Of a stretch of 49,063 nucleotides of DNA, positions 41,737-49,063 are shown piece by piece. The translations under genes and the position numbers were made by a program. Source of the DNA: Streptococcus sobrinus DSM 20742 = ATCC 33478. Its GTDB lineage: Bacteria; Bacillota; Bacilli; Lactobacillales; Streptococcaceae. The stretch spans positions 1 through 49,063 of the forward strand of contig NZ_JMLC01000015.1 in assembly GCF_000686605.1 (NCBI RefSeq). Reading direction: 5' to 3'. Positions within the stretch are counted from its first letter, which is position 1; every line of letters begins with the position of its first letter. The notes beneath the pieces were generated by a model, which saw only the letters and a program-made list of their open reading frames with translations, did not search any database and had not been told where the DNA came from.

Positions 41737-42776
41737 TGAAAATAAGGGTAAAGGAATATGGTTTATCTATTTTTAGGAGATTTGGAGATTTCTTTAAGAG
41801 TAGAACGATAGATTCTGAGCATATAATAGGGATGGGATATGCATTAGCTTATATATTGCCATTTTTGATCAATAGTTTAGTATTAGCTATTTTTAGTTTA
41901 GTTTTAAGCTATGCACCACTTTCAAATCTCACAGTACCTTTTGGGATGTTTTTAATTAATATAGTATTGTTAATTAAATTCACAAAAAGAATTATTGCAT
42001 TGGTGAAAGAAAAAAGAATTCTATTACCATTAATACTAATTTTTATAGTTTTTTCATTTTTACTGGCTACGATTTTTTGGTTCGGATCTATATTTTTGAG
42101 TCTTACAGTTATTATGGCTCATTTCTTTCCTGATAATACTAATGTTGCTGAATTAAGAAATATGATAAGAGACTATAGTGAAAATTACCAAAAAATGAGA
42201 GCTGGTTTTGAGTCAAATGCAAGGCTAGTTACACCAGTATTACAAATTCTTGGTTTATCCTATTTTCTAAATCTGTTTATCCCTAAAAAATATCAGACTA
42301 TTGACATTTCTGTAAAAAATAAAATTTTTCGGATTTTGATAAAGATCGTTGTTTTGATACTTCCAGTGGTAGTTTTTATTATTTTTTCGAAGGTTGATAG
42401 AGATTCTTATACAATTATTGCTGGCGTTGGACTTCTTATAATTTGGTTCTCAAAACCTGAGAATATAATTGGCTTAATAAGTCCTAGTGTTAATATTACT
42501 GATGAAGATGTGAAACCGGAAATATTAAATAAAATAAGAATTTTACAATTGTTTTTGACGGCTATTGAGGTGTCTTGGGGAATAAGCACCTTTTGCTTTT
42601 ATAACTATAATGCTATTGTGAGATTTTACATTACTTCTGGAATTTTATGTTTTAGCCTATTACCATTAGTCATTTGGCAGATTCATTTGAAATCTCATAA
42701 AGAAGAGTGGGTAAGTAAAACTTTAAAGGAGAATTCTGCTAAAAAGGTTCTTGATGAAATGGATAGTAAGAGGTAG
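41736..42776 (+). CDS. Multi-pass membrane protein of unknown function
   Basis: The 346-residue protein has seven to eight membrane helices (for example ALAYILPFLINSLVLAIFSL, LILIFIVFSFLLATIFWFG, IVVLILPVVVFIIF, GILCFSLLPLVIWQ) and a basic, charged C-terminus. I do not recognise a family. The GTG start overlaps the purK stop (TAGTG), but the base composition is far more AT-rich than purK, so it looks like an inserted gene that is translated from the purE-purK message. Confidence 0.65.
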   Translation: MKIRVKEYGLSIFRRFGDFFKSRTIDSEHIIGMGYALAYILPFLINSLVLAIFSLVLSYAPLSNLTVPFGMFLINIVLLIKFTKRIIALVKEKRILLPLILIFIVFSFLLATIFWFGSIFLSLTVIMAHFFPDNTNVAELRNMIRDYSENYQKMRAGFESNARLVTPVLQILGLSYFLNLFIPKKYQTIDISVKNKIFRILIKIVVLILPVVVFIIFSKVDRDSYTIIAGVGLLIIWFSKPENIIGLISPSVNITDEDVKPEILNKIRILQLFLTAIEVSWGISTFCFYNYNAIVRFYITSGILCFSLLPLVIWQIHLKSHKEEWVSKTLKENSAKKVLDEMDSKR

Positions 42777-42789
42777 GTTAGGTAAGAAA

Positions 42790-43475
42790 ATGAAAACAAT
42801 CGGTTTAATCGGTGGGATGAGCTGGGAGAGTACAACCACTTATTATCAGCTCATCAACGAGACAATCAAAAAGAAACTTGGCGGTCTGCATTCGGCCAAG
42901 ATTCTGCTTTACAGCGTGGATTTTGCCGAGATTGAGCGTTATCAGGCGATTGGGATAAAAGCGCTCAAGTCTTGGGCGATGCTGCCTGTAAGTTAGAGCA
43001 GGCCGGTGCAGATTTCATCGTGATTTGCACCAACACCATGCACAAAGTGGCGCCGCAGATTCAGGAACGCCTCAGCATCCCTATTTTGCACATTGCCCAA
43101 GCAACGGCGGATATTTTGCTGGAGCAAGGAATCCGCAAAGTCGGACTTTTGGGAACCAAATACACCATGACTCAGGATTTTTATAAAGAAAAGCTCTTTG
43201 AGTCTGGTTTGGATGTTCTTATTCCAGACGCTTCAGGTGTTGAAACAGTTAATACAATCATCTATGACGAACTTTGCCTTGGAACCATCCGCGAAGAATC
43301 CAAACAAACCTACCTTAACATCATTGAACAGCTCAGAGGTGCAGGTGCCCAAGCTGTTATTCTAGGCTGCACCGAAATCGGTCTCCTAGTAAAACAAACC
43401 GATACCGACATGCCCCTCTTTGACACAACCCTAATTCATGCAGAGAAAGCAGCGATGGCGGCGGTAAATAGATAG
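42790..43475 (+). pseudogene. Aspartate/glutamate racemase family protein, frameshifted
   Basis: The first part (42790-42996) reads MKTIGLIGGMSWESTTTYYQ, the start of the family, and goes out of frame near 42955 after IERYQAIG. The second part (from about 42960 in another frame, to 43475) reads LGDAACKLEQAGADFIVICT and ends with GCTEIGLL. Both catalytic cysteines (ICTNTMHK and LGCTEIGL) lie in the second part. Loss of a few bases near GCGATTGGGATAAAAGC, which contains GATTGG/GGAT repeats, explains the break. Base composition is closer to that of the core genes. Confidence 0.8.
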
Positions 43476-43488
43476 GAGTTTGGTTGAA

Positions 43489-44376
43489 ATGACAGATTTT
43501 AGTAGCTCTGAATATGAACAAATGATTGGCGATCTAATCCATGATACCTTTTATGTTGAACTTTCAAGAAGAGGAAAAATAAAAGGGATTAGACAGTTTT
43601 CGGAAGTTTTAATAAGAAAAATTCTTAATGTCGGAAGTGATAAAAAGTTGATGCTAGGACAAGTTCAACGAGATTTCAGAAGGGAATTAAATTTTTTGCA
43701 GGAGGGCAGAAAAGACGATTTATTGGAAATAATTGAAAAAATACGTCCATTAGGGAACGAGGGTACTCATACACAGCATACAGCAGAATTTTCTGATGAT
43801 GAATTAAATCAAGTAAAAGATGGATTATTTGATTTATATGCTTATCTTTTTATTGATTACTTCCTTAAATATCCGATGGATTTACTATCTCCTGCAGAAG
43901 TTATGTCTGATTTTTCATTACTGCCTCCAATTGTTAGATATAAGGCTTTAAAGTATCTGTACGAGAAAGAGCCCAATTTACAAATCGTAAATAGGTACTG
44001 TTTATCAATTATAAAAACTTATGATAAACCTACTGCTTTTAGGTGGTTAGAAGAGGAAAGGGAAAGGCTTTATCAGATACATTATCCAACTCAAGAAGAA
44101 GCTAAGGAATACTATATTAATCGAGGAGTTCAAATTTCTCCAGATCAAATTCGAGTAAGCATTCAATTATGGAGGTACAGTAACGTATATGATTTATTAA
44201 AAGATAAGATTACAGACTCTAGGACTTCTGTTAATGAATCAGGTAAAATGTATTCAACTTTTGAGGAAGCAAAGTCATATTATTTAGCAAATAGAAGCGA
44301 AGGGGAAAGCAAAGAAATAAATGAACTACGTGAAATAATTGATTTTGTTTATTTGGGTAGAGAAGCGCTCGTATGA
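43489..44376 (+). CDS. Unknown protein with DUF4145-like N-terminal part
   Basis: The 295-residue protein is soluble. A stretch at about 85-125 (IRPLGNEGTHTQHTAEFSDD followed by a hydrophobic helix LFDLYAYLFIDYFL) is like the conserved centre of DUF4145-type proteins, which are often found with restriction or defence genes. The C-terminal half is helical and charged, not recognised. ATG 43489 is chosen over TTG 43480, which would sit two bases from the AGGAG site. AT-rich, likely acquired. Confidence 0.6.
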   Translation: MTDFSSSEYEQMIGDLIHDTFYVELSRRGKIKGIRQFSEVLIRKILNVGSDKKLMLGQVQRDFRRELNFLQEGRKDDLLEIIEKIRPLGNEGTHTQHTAEFSDDELNQVKDGLFDLYAYLFIDYFLKYPMDLLSPAEVMSDFSLLPPIVRYKALKYLYEKEPNLQIVNRYCLSIIKTYDKPTAFRWLEEERERLYQIHYPTQEEAKEYYINRGVQISPDQIRVSIQLWRYSNVYDLLKDKITDSRTSVNESGKMYSTFEEAKSYYLANRSEGESKEINELREIIDFVYLGREALV

Positions 44377-44440
44377 AAATTTAACAATTATTATTTATAG
44401 GCGTAAATTTAATATATGATATCCCCAAGAAAGGTGGCAA

Positions 44441-44743
44441 ATGATGGGATTATTCAATTTCTTTAAGCATAGTAATACAGATAAAAGTTGGGAAGAAGAG
44501 AATATATACACAGGAGATACTCCGCCGTGCCCAAACTGTGGAGAACCCCTATACAAAAGATATGTCTTCAGTGAAATGTATTGTACAAATTGTGGATATG
44601 GCCTAGAAGATGATAGTGATGAAGAATATGATGAATCATTAGATGTATATGATGCTGCGGATATTTGGTTATCTAACGGAATGGATGAAGATTACACATT
44701 TGGTTATTCGGAAGAAGAACTTAGACGTGCCTTGGAAGATTAG
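44441..44743 (+). CDS. Small zinc-ribbon, acidic protein
   Basis: The 100-residue protein has a CPNC...CTNC zinc ribbon (about 30-53: PPCPNCGEPLYKR and YCTNCGYGLEDD) followed by a very acidic tail. It has an SD-like AAAGGTGG. The function is unknown. It lies between two unknown genes in the AT-rich block and ends 24 bases before the next gene. Confidence 0.65.
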   Translation: MMGLFNFFKHSNTDKSWEEENIYTGDTPPCPNCGEPLYKRYVFSEMYCTNCGYGLEDDSDEEYDESLDVYDAADIWLSNGMDEDYTFGYSEEELRRALED

Positions 44744-44767
44744 TTTATACAATATAAAGGATACACA

Positions 44768-45346
44768 ATGTCAAAAGAAATTTTTAATTCTAAAGAAACT
44801 CTTCTTGCTGCGGGAGAAATTATTACCATTTCAGAAAAAATTGCTCAAGGCAAATTGACTAAGATAACTGAAATTGAAGATGAAAAAATTCGTGAACTCA
44901 TTGAGAATGGAATGAAATATAGTAAATCTAATGCTGATAAAATTGGTGGTGCTTTAGGTGCCACTGCTGGAGGAGGTTTAGGTGTTGTTAGTGGGTTTGG
45001 TCTTATTACTTTAATGGCTGCTGAAGGAACAGCTGGGGCAGCAGTAGTTACTAGTGGTTTAGCGGGTATAGGAGCTGTATTTGGCGGAGGAATGTTAGCA
45101 GGTCTGGGAACGATATTGGTTATTCCAGCTGCATTAGCTGCAGTCGGAGGAATAGTTGGTTTGATACTTTCTTCTAAAAATAAAGTTAGTAGAAATGAGG
45201 CAAAAAAAGAACTTCTTTCTGAGGCAGAAAGGATTTTAATAGATTTGAAAATAAAAGTTCAGGAAGTGAATAGTGAGTTTGTGCTAGGTGCTCTATTAAC
45301 ACTTAAAGCATTGATAAATGATTTGAATAGAGATTTAGAAAATTAG
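44768..45346 (+). CDS. Glycine-rich membrane protein of unknown function
   Basis: The 192-residue protein has a soluble helical N-terminal part (1-58), a Gly/Ala-rich membrane region (about 59-140, GGALGATAGGGLGVVSGFG and AAVGGIVGLILSS) and a coiled C-terminal part. Such glycine-zipper helices occur in pore-forming toxins and phage-defence effectors, but also in ordinary membrane proteins; I do not recognise a family. Confidence 0.6.
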   Translation: MSKEIFNSKETLLAAGEIITISEKIAQGKLTKITEIEDEKIRELIENGMKYSKSNADKIGGALGATAGGGLGVVSGFGLITLMAAEGTAGAAVVTSGLAGIGAVFGGGMLAGLGTILVIPAALAAVGGIVGLILSSKNKVSRNEAKKELLSEAERILIDLKIKVQEVNSEFVLGALLTLKALINDLNRDLEN

Positions 45347-45380
45347 AACAAAGCAGTAGTGACCGTAAGTCAACTCACCA

Positions 45381-45498
45381 GATGTTTCACGCCGTGAGAA
45401 AAGTGTAAGCGACGGAAATCTTGAGACTTTAGGCTCAAGATTTAGTCATGAGATTCCGAAGGAAGCTGCTGACGTCCGTCCCACTTAAGTGAAACATC
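45381..45498 (+). ncRNA. Structured leader or small element before purB
   Basis: GATGTTTCAC (45381-45390) pairs perfectly with GTGAAACATC (45489-45498), enclosing a second stem GACGGA/TCCGTC (45411-45416, 45475-45480), a perfect 10-base-pair hairpin AAATCTTGAG/CTCAAGATTT (45416-45425, 45434-45443) and a small TTCC-GAA-GGAA hairpin (45454-45464). It ends just before the purB SD sequence. It could be a cis-acting RNA or a small inverted-repeat element; I know no family with this shape. Confidence 0.4.
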
Positions 45499-45519
45499 AA
45501 AAGAAAGGAAAATAAAACA

Positions 45520-46818
45520 ATGATCAACCGTTACTCTCGCCCTGAGATGGCGAACATTTGGAGTGAAGAAAATAAATACCGTGCTTGGCTTGAGGTGGAA
45601 ATCTTGGCTGATGAAGCATGGGCTGAGTTGGGGGAAATCCCTAAGGAAGATGTAGCTTTGATTCGCGAGAAGGCGGACTTTGACATCGACCGTATTTTGG
45701 AAATTGAGCAGCAAACTCGTCACGATGTGGTTGCCTTCACACGTGCAGTTTCTGAGACTCTCGGTGAAGAGCGTAAGTGGGTTCACTACGGTTTGACCTC
45801 GACCGATGTGGTCGATACGGCTTATGGCTACCTCTACAAGCAGGCCAATGCCATCATTCGCCAGGATTTGGAAAATTTCACTAAAATCGTGGCAGACAAG
45901 GCTAAAGAACACAAGTTCACTATCATGATGGGTCGTACCCACGGGGTTCACGCTGAGCCAACGACTTTTGGCCTTAAATTGGCCACTTGGTACAGCGAAA
46001 TGAAGCGCAACATTGAGCGTTTTGAACATGCTGCCGCTGGCGTGGAAGCAGGGAAAATCTCTGGTGCTGTTGGGAACTTTGCCAACATTCCGCCCTTTGT
46101 GGAAGCATATGTCTGTGAACATTTAGGTATCCGTCCGCAGGAAATTTCTACTCAAGTTTTGCCGCGTGACCTGCATGCCGAATACTTCGCTGTTTTGGCT
46201 AGCATCGCTACCTCTATCGAACGCATGGCAACGGAAATTCGTGGCCTACAAAAGTCCGAACAACGTGAAGTGGAAGAATTCTTTGCCAAGGGTCAAAAGG
46301 GCAGCTCTGCTATGCCCCATAAACGCAACCCTATCGGTTCGGAAAACATGACCGGTCTGGCTCGGGTCATCCGCGGTCACATGATTACCGCCTACGAGGA
46401 TGTTTCCCTCTGGCACGAACGCGACATTTCCCACTCCTCTGCAGAGCGGATTATCGCACCGGACACCACCATCCTGATTGACTACATGCTCAATCGCTTC
46501 GGCAATATCGTTAAGAACCTGACCGTCTTCCCAGAAAATATGCTTCGCAATATGGGTTCAACCTTCGGTCTCATCTTTAGCCAAAGGGTCATGCTCAAGC
46601 TGATTGAAAAAGGCATGACCCGAGAAGAAGCCTACGATTTGGTTCAACCCAAGACCGCCTATTCTTGGGACAACCAAGTAGATTTCAAACCGCTCCTTGA
46701 GGCTGACGAAGCTGTCACTTCCCGTCTAACCCAAGACGAAATCGATGAACTCTTCAACCCAGTTTATTACACCAAACGGGTAGACGACATCTTCAAACGC
46801 ATCGGCCTAGAAGATTAA
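45520..46818 (+). CDS. purB: Adenylosuccinate lyase
   Basis: PurB releases fumarate from SAICAR and from adenylosuccinate, so it acts in both the IMP and the AMP branch. The 432-residue protein has [20 protein letters not shown], the catalytic [20 protein letters not shown] and the signature [17 protein letters not shown]. Sequence and length are typical. A convergent-side terminator and a BOX-like repeat follow. Confidence 0.97.
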   Translation: MINRYSRPEMANIWSEENKYRAWLEVEILADEAWAELGEIPKEDVALIREKADFDIDRILEIEQQTRHDVVAFTRAVSETLGEERKWVHYGLTSTDVVDTAYGYLYKQANAIIRQDLENFTKIVADKAKEHKFTIMMGRTHGVHAEPTTFGLKLATWYSEMKRNIERFEHAAAGVEAGKISGAVGNFANIPPFVEAYVCEHLGIRPQEISTQVLPRDLHAEYFAVLASIATSIERMATEIRGLQKSEQREVEEFFAKGQKGSSAMPHKRNPIGSENMTGLARVIRGHMITAYEDVSLWHERDISHSSAERIIAPDTTILIDYMLNRFGNIVKNLTVFPENMLRNMGSTFGLIFSQRVMLKLIEKGMTREEAYDLVQPKTAYSWDNQVDFKPLLEADEAVTSRLTQDEIDELFNPVYYTKRVDDIFKRIGLED

Positions 46819-46885
46819 GACCCACTTGCAAATTTGACGAGCTCTTTAAAGCTCGCAATCCCCCAAAAGTCTTTTTAACAGATAG

Positions 46886-46920
46886 AAAAGAGAGATTGGA
46901 CTTCCAACCTCTCTTTTATT
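46886..46920. terminator. Terminator after purB
   Basis: AAAAGAGAG and TTGGA pair with TCCAA and CTCTCTTTT around a short loop (one bulge), followed by TTTTATT. Confidence 0.85.
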
Positions 46921-46940
46921 GGCTCTTGGAGAGCCTAATA

Positions 46941-47159
46941 CTCAATGAAAATCAAAAATAGGATGGAGCAAAGACATCAGCCACTAAAGTGGCGAGGTCT
47001 AACGACAATCTCTATAGCGATTGTCTAACTCCCTCACTAACCTCACGAAGTTGGTAAAATCGACCAACTTTGTGGGGCATCGCCGTGCAACAAGCTGCAG
47101 GCTATACTGAAGTACGGCAAAGTGAGTTAACGAAGTATCTTTTTGATTTTCGAAGAGTA
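46941..47159 (-). repeat. BOX-like repeat element
   Basis: Read on the minus strand, it begins TACTCTTCGAAAATCAAAAA, includes TTTGCCGTACTTCA and CTTCGTGAGGTTAGTGAGG, and ends TTTTTGATTTTCATTGAG. These are the marks of the pneumococcal BOX family (boxA-boxB-boxC). Inner inverted repeats are AAGTTGGT/ACCAACTT and CGACAATC/GATTGTCT. It fills the space between purB and the aldehyde dehydrogenase. Confidence 0.75.
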
Positions 47160-47161
47160 AG

Positions 47162-48535
47162 CTATTTCTTAGGCGTATAAATCAAATGCTCATTAGTAAA
47201 GGTATCAAAGCCTAATTGGCTCAGTTCCCGACCGTAACCAGAATTCTTGATACCACCAAATGGCAGTTCAGGCAGGGATGCCCAGCCATCATTGATGAAG
47301 GACATACCGGTTTCAACCTTAGCAGCTACGCTTTCGGCATGCTCAGGATTGCTGGAGAAGACCGTACCGCCCAGACCATAGCTAGAATCATTAGCCAGAG
47401 CGATCGCTTCTTCTTCGTTAGCAACCTTATAGACAGATGCCACAGGGCCGAAGATTTCTTGATTGTAGATAGGATTGTCCTTAGTGATGTCGGTCAAGAT
47501 GGTTGGCTTGACGAAGTAGCCAGGATGGTCAATGGCTTCATTGCCGAAGGCAACCTTGGCACCATTATCGACAGCCATCTTGATTTGACCCAAGACCTCT
47601 TCCTTGGCAGAAGCAGATGAGAGGGGAGCCAGCGTCGTGTCAGCCTGCATTGGGTCGCCCCACTTAGCGGTCTTGAAGGCCTCCACTAACATTTCCAAGA
47701 ATTTATCATAATCCTTTTCCAAGACGATGAAGCGTTTGGATGAGGTGCAGACCTGACCAGAATTATAGAGGCGAACATCAGGCAGAAGTTCCTTGAGTTG
47801 GTCCCAATCAGCATCATCCAGAATGATGAAGGCATCGTTGCCGCCCAATTCCATAGAAGATTTTTTCAGATTCTTACCAGCCTCAGCGGCGATGGAAGCA
47901 CCGCCCCGTTCAGAACCGGTCAGGCAGACGCCTGTTACCCGAGGGTCGGCGATAATATCAGAAACTTGAGAGTAGCTGGCAAAAAGATTCTTGAAAGCCC
48001 CCTTTGGTGCACCAGCTTCATTGACCAAATCTTCAAAGGCTTGGCCAGAGCCTGGACAGATAGAAGCGTGCTTGAGCACCATGATGTTTCCTACCATAAA
48101 GTTAGGAGCGAAGACCCGCATAACTTGATAGAAAGGGAAGTTCCAAGGTTCAACAGCCAGGAGAACCCCAGTAGCCTGCTTGATGTAGTAGGCATCGCCG
48201 GTATCGGTTTCCAAGGGCTGTGGTTTGAGAAATTCTTCCGCCTTATCAGCATAGTAGTCAGCGATTGCTGCACAGAGGTCCACTTCCCCTTGGGCTTCAA
48301 GGAAAAGTTTACCCATGTCCTTGGTCATGACTTCGGCATATTTATCACGGTCCCGCCGCAAAAGGTCAGCCACCTTGTGTAAGATAGCCTTGCGTTCTTG
48401 CAGCTGATCCTTTTCCCGCCAAGCCTTATAAAGAGCGTGCCCATCGGCCAGAGCATTTTCGATGTCTTGATCCGTGACATTATCATAGGATTTCAAGACC
48501 TCGTCGGTGTAGGGGTAGGTAGTTTTGTAAGCCAT
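47162..48535 (-). CDS. gabD: NAD(P)-dependent aldehyde dehydrogenase (succinate-semialdehyde type)
   Basis: The 457-residue enzyme oxidises an aldehyde to an acid. It has VLAVEPWNFPFYQVMR, the NAD-site stretch GSERGGASIAAEAGKNLKKS, the general-base Glu in MELGGNDAFI and the nucleophile Cys in NSGQVCTSSKRFIV. Sequence is closest to the succinate-semialdehyde group, but real substrate is not fixed. ATG at 48535 (MAYKTTYPY) has a reverse-strand AGGAGGA at 48543-48549; a longer form would add ten residues before it. No comR-comS pair stands between purB and this gene. Confidence 0.9.
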   Translation of the reverse strand: MAYKTTYPYTDEVLKSYDNVTDQDIENALADGHALYKAWREKDQLQERKAILHKVADLLRRDRDKYAEVMTKDMGKLFLEAQGEVDLCAAIADYYADKAEEFLKPQPLETDTGDAYYIKQATGVLLAVEPWNFPFYQVMRVFAPNFMVGNIMVLKHASICPGSGQAFEDLVNEAGAPKGAFKNLFASYSQVSDIIADPRVTGVCLTGSERGGASIAAEAGKNLKKSSMELGGNDAFIILDDADWDQLKELLPDVRLYNSGQVCTSSKRFIVLEKDYDKFLEMLVEAFKTAKWGDPMQADTTLAPLSSASAKEEVLGQIKMAVDNGAKVAFGNEAIDHPGYFVKPTILTDITKDNPIYNQEIFGPVASVYKVANEEEAIALANDSSYGLGGTVFSSNPEHAESVAAKVETGMSFINDGWASLPELPFGGIKNSGYGRELSQLGFDTFTNEHLIYTPKK

Positions 48536-48698
48536 ATTAGTATCCTCCTTTTTATACATCTTCATTATAACATCAAAGAAACCGTTTTCAAGATTTTACT
48601 ATAAAAATCTTCCCCAGTTCTTTCACTGGAGTAGTAAGCAAAAAGTAAAACATGGCTTTGTAAATTTTCATGCAATAAAAATTTTTAATAAAAACCTA

Positions 48699-48727
48699 TT
48701 GACAAGGGAATGAGTGTTTGCTAGAAT
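48699..48727 (+). promoter_or_regulatory. rRNA operon promoter
   Basis: TTGACA (48699-48704), 17 bases, TAGAAT (48722-48727). Downstream are a hairpin (CTGTCC...GGGGACA) and the TTTGAGAACTGAA antitermination-type leader. No gene lies between 48536 and the 16S start. Confidence 0.85.
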
Positions 48728-48855
48728 AAAGAAGCTGTCCTCGAGAGGGGACAAAGACCTTTGAGAACTGAATAGCGAAAGCAACCAAGACGTGCGGGTT
48801 AAGGAATTAACCTGTCAAAAAAGCAATAAATCTGTCAGAGACGGATTGAGTAAAG

Positions 48856-49063
48856 ATTAAATGAGAGTTTGATCCTGGCTCAGGACGAACGCTGGCGGCG
48901 TGCCTAATACATGCAAGTGGAACGCATTGGTAACACCGGACTTGCTCCAGTGTTACTAATGAGTCGCGAACGGGTGAGTAACGCGTAGGTAACCTGCCTG
49001 ATAGCGGGGGATAACTATTGGAAACGATAGCTAATACCGCATAAGAGGAGTTAACTCATGTTA
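48856..49063 (+). rRNA. rrs: 16S ribosomal RNA, 5' end (runs off window)
   Basis: GAGAGTTTGATCCTGGCTCA and GGACGAACGCTGGCGGCGTG are the standard 16S start, followed by streptococcal sequence such as GAACGGGTGAGTAACGCGTA. The hypervariable bases resemble mutans-group more than salivarius or mitis sequences as I recall. The exact first base is estimated. Confidence 0.95.

Noticed and set aside
48536..48698. A comR-comS pair next to purB as in S. mutans
   Set aside because: The purB flank holds only a BOX-like repeat and an aldehyde dehydrogenase gene; the ComR-like genes are instead between acpP and purC.
1..49063. CRISPR array, tRNA genes or an origin of replication
   Set aside because: I saw no regularly spaced repeats, no tRNA-like cloverleaf and no DnaA-box cluster in the window.

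Overview
The window is a chromosomal segment of a Streptococcus. Gene order and protein sequences (mreD, pcsB/gbpB, prs, aminotransferase, recO, plsX, acpP, then the purine genes purC-purL-purF-purM-purN-purH-purD-purE-purK-purB, and the start of a 16S rRNA gene) match the layout around the start of mutans-group genomes. A glucan-binding-protein-B-like PcsB, a Gtf-type signal peptide on a secreted lipase, and two ComR-type regulators point to the S. sobrinus/S. downei side of that group. The species call is inference.

Layout. Positions 1-340 hold the 5' part of an IS30-family element on the minus strand, abutting and probably truncating mreD. Positions 350-6930 are housekeeping: cell-wall hydrolase pcsB, prs, an aromatic-type aminotransferase, recO, plsX, acpP. 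Positions 7090-16840 are an accessory peptide-signalling and bacteriocin locus. It has four promoters carrying GACAT-N2-ATGTC ComR-type boxes, five intact small double-glycine-leader peptides and one broken one, two small two-helix immunity-like proteins, an ABC exporter of the self-protection type, a secreted lipase, a ComR-like regulator followed by a 22-residue ComS-like pheromone gene, a C39-peptidase bacteriocin exporter, and a second ComR-like gene broken by an in-frame TGA. Positions 16960-21230 hold an XRE regulator divergent from a MacB-type ABC transporter, with two matching inverted-repeat operators between them.

Positions 21358-46818 hold all the purine biosynthesis genes in pathway clusters, interrupted by accessory genes: a frameshifted unknown gene exactly between purN and purH; TetR plus HXXEE membrane protein, LysM secreted protein, RelBE toxin-antitoxin and an AIPR/XRE pair between purH and purD; DUF523 and an ATP-grasp enzyme between purD and purE; and an AT-rich block of unknown genes with a frameshifted racemase between purK and purB. 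BOX-like intergenic repeats lie after purC, after purL and after purB. A minus-strand aldehyde dehydrogenase and a strong rRNA promoter with the first ~200 bases of 16S rRNA close the window.

Main point. Positions 12459-13580 look like a ComR-ComS pheromone pair whose boxes also stand before all three bacteriocin/lipase operons and before the pheromone-exporter operon. One short peptide signal would then switch on bacteriocin precursors, their processing exporter and immunity together. The predicted pheromone has no aromatic residue, unlike the WW-type and the salivarius-type XIPs. I recall a published S. sobrinus ComRS system with two ComR copies and an aromatic-free XIP; this locus looks like that system or a close variant, here with the second ComR copy interrupted.
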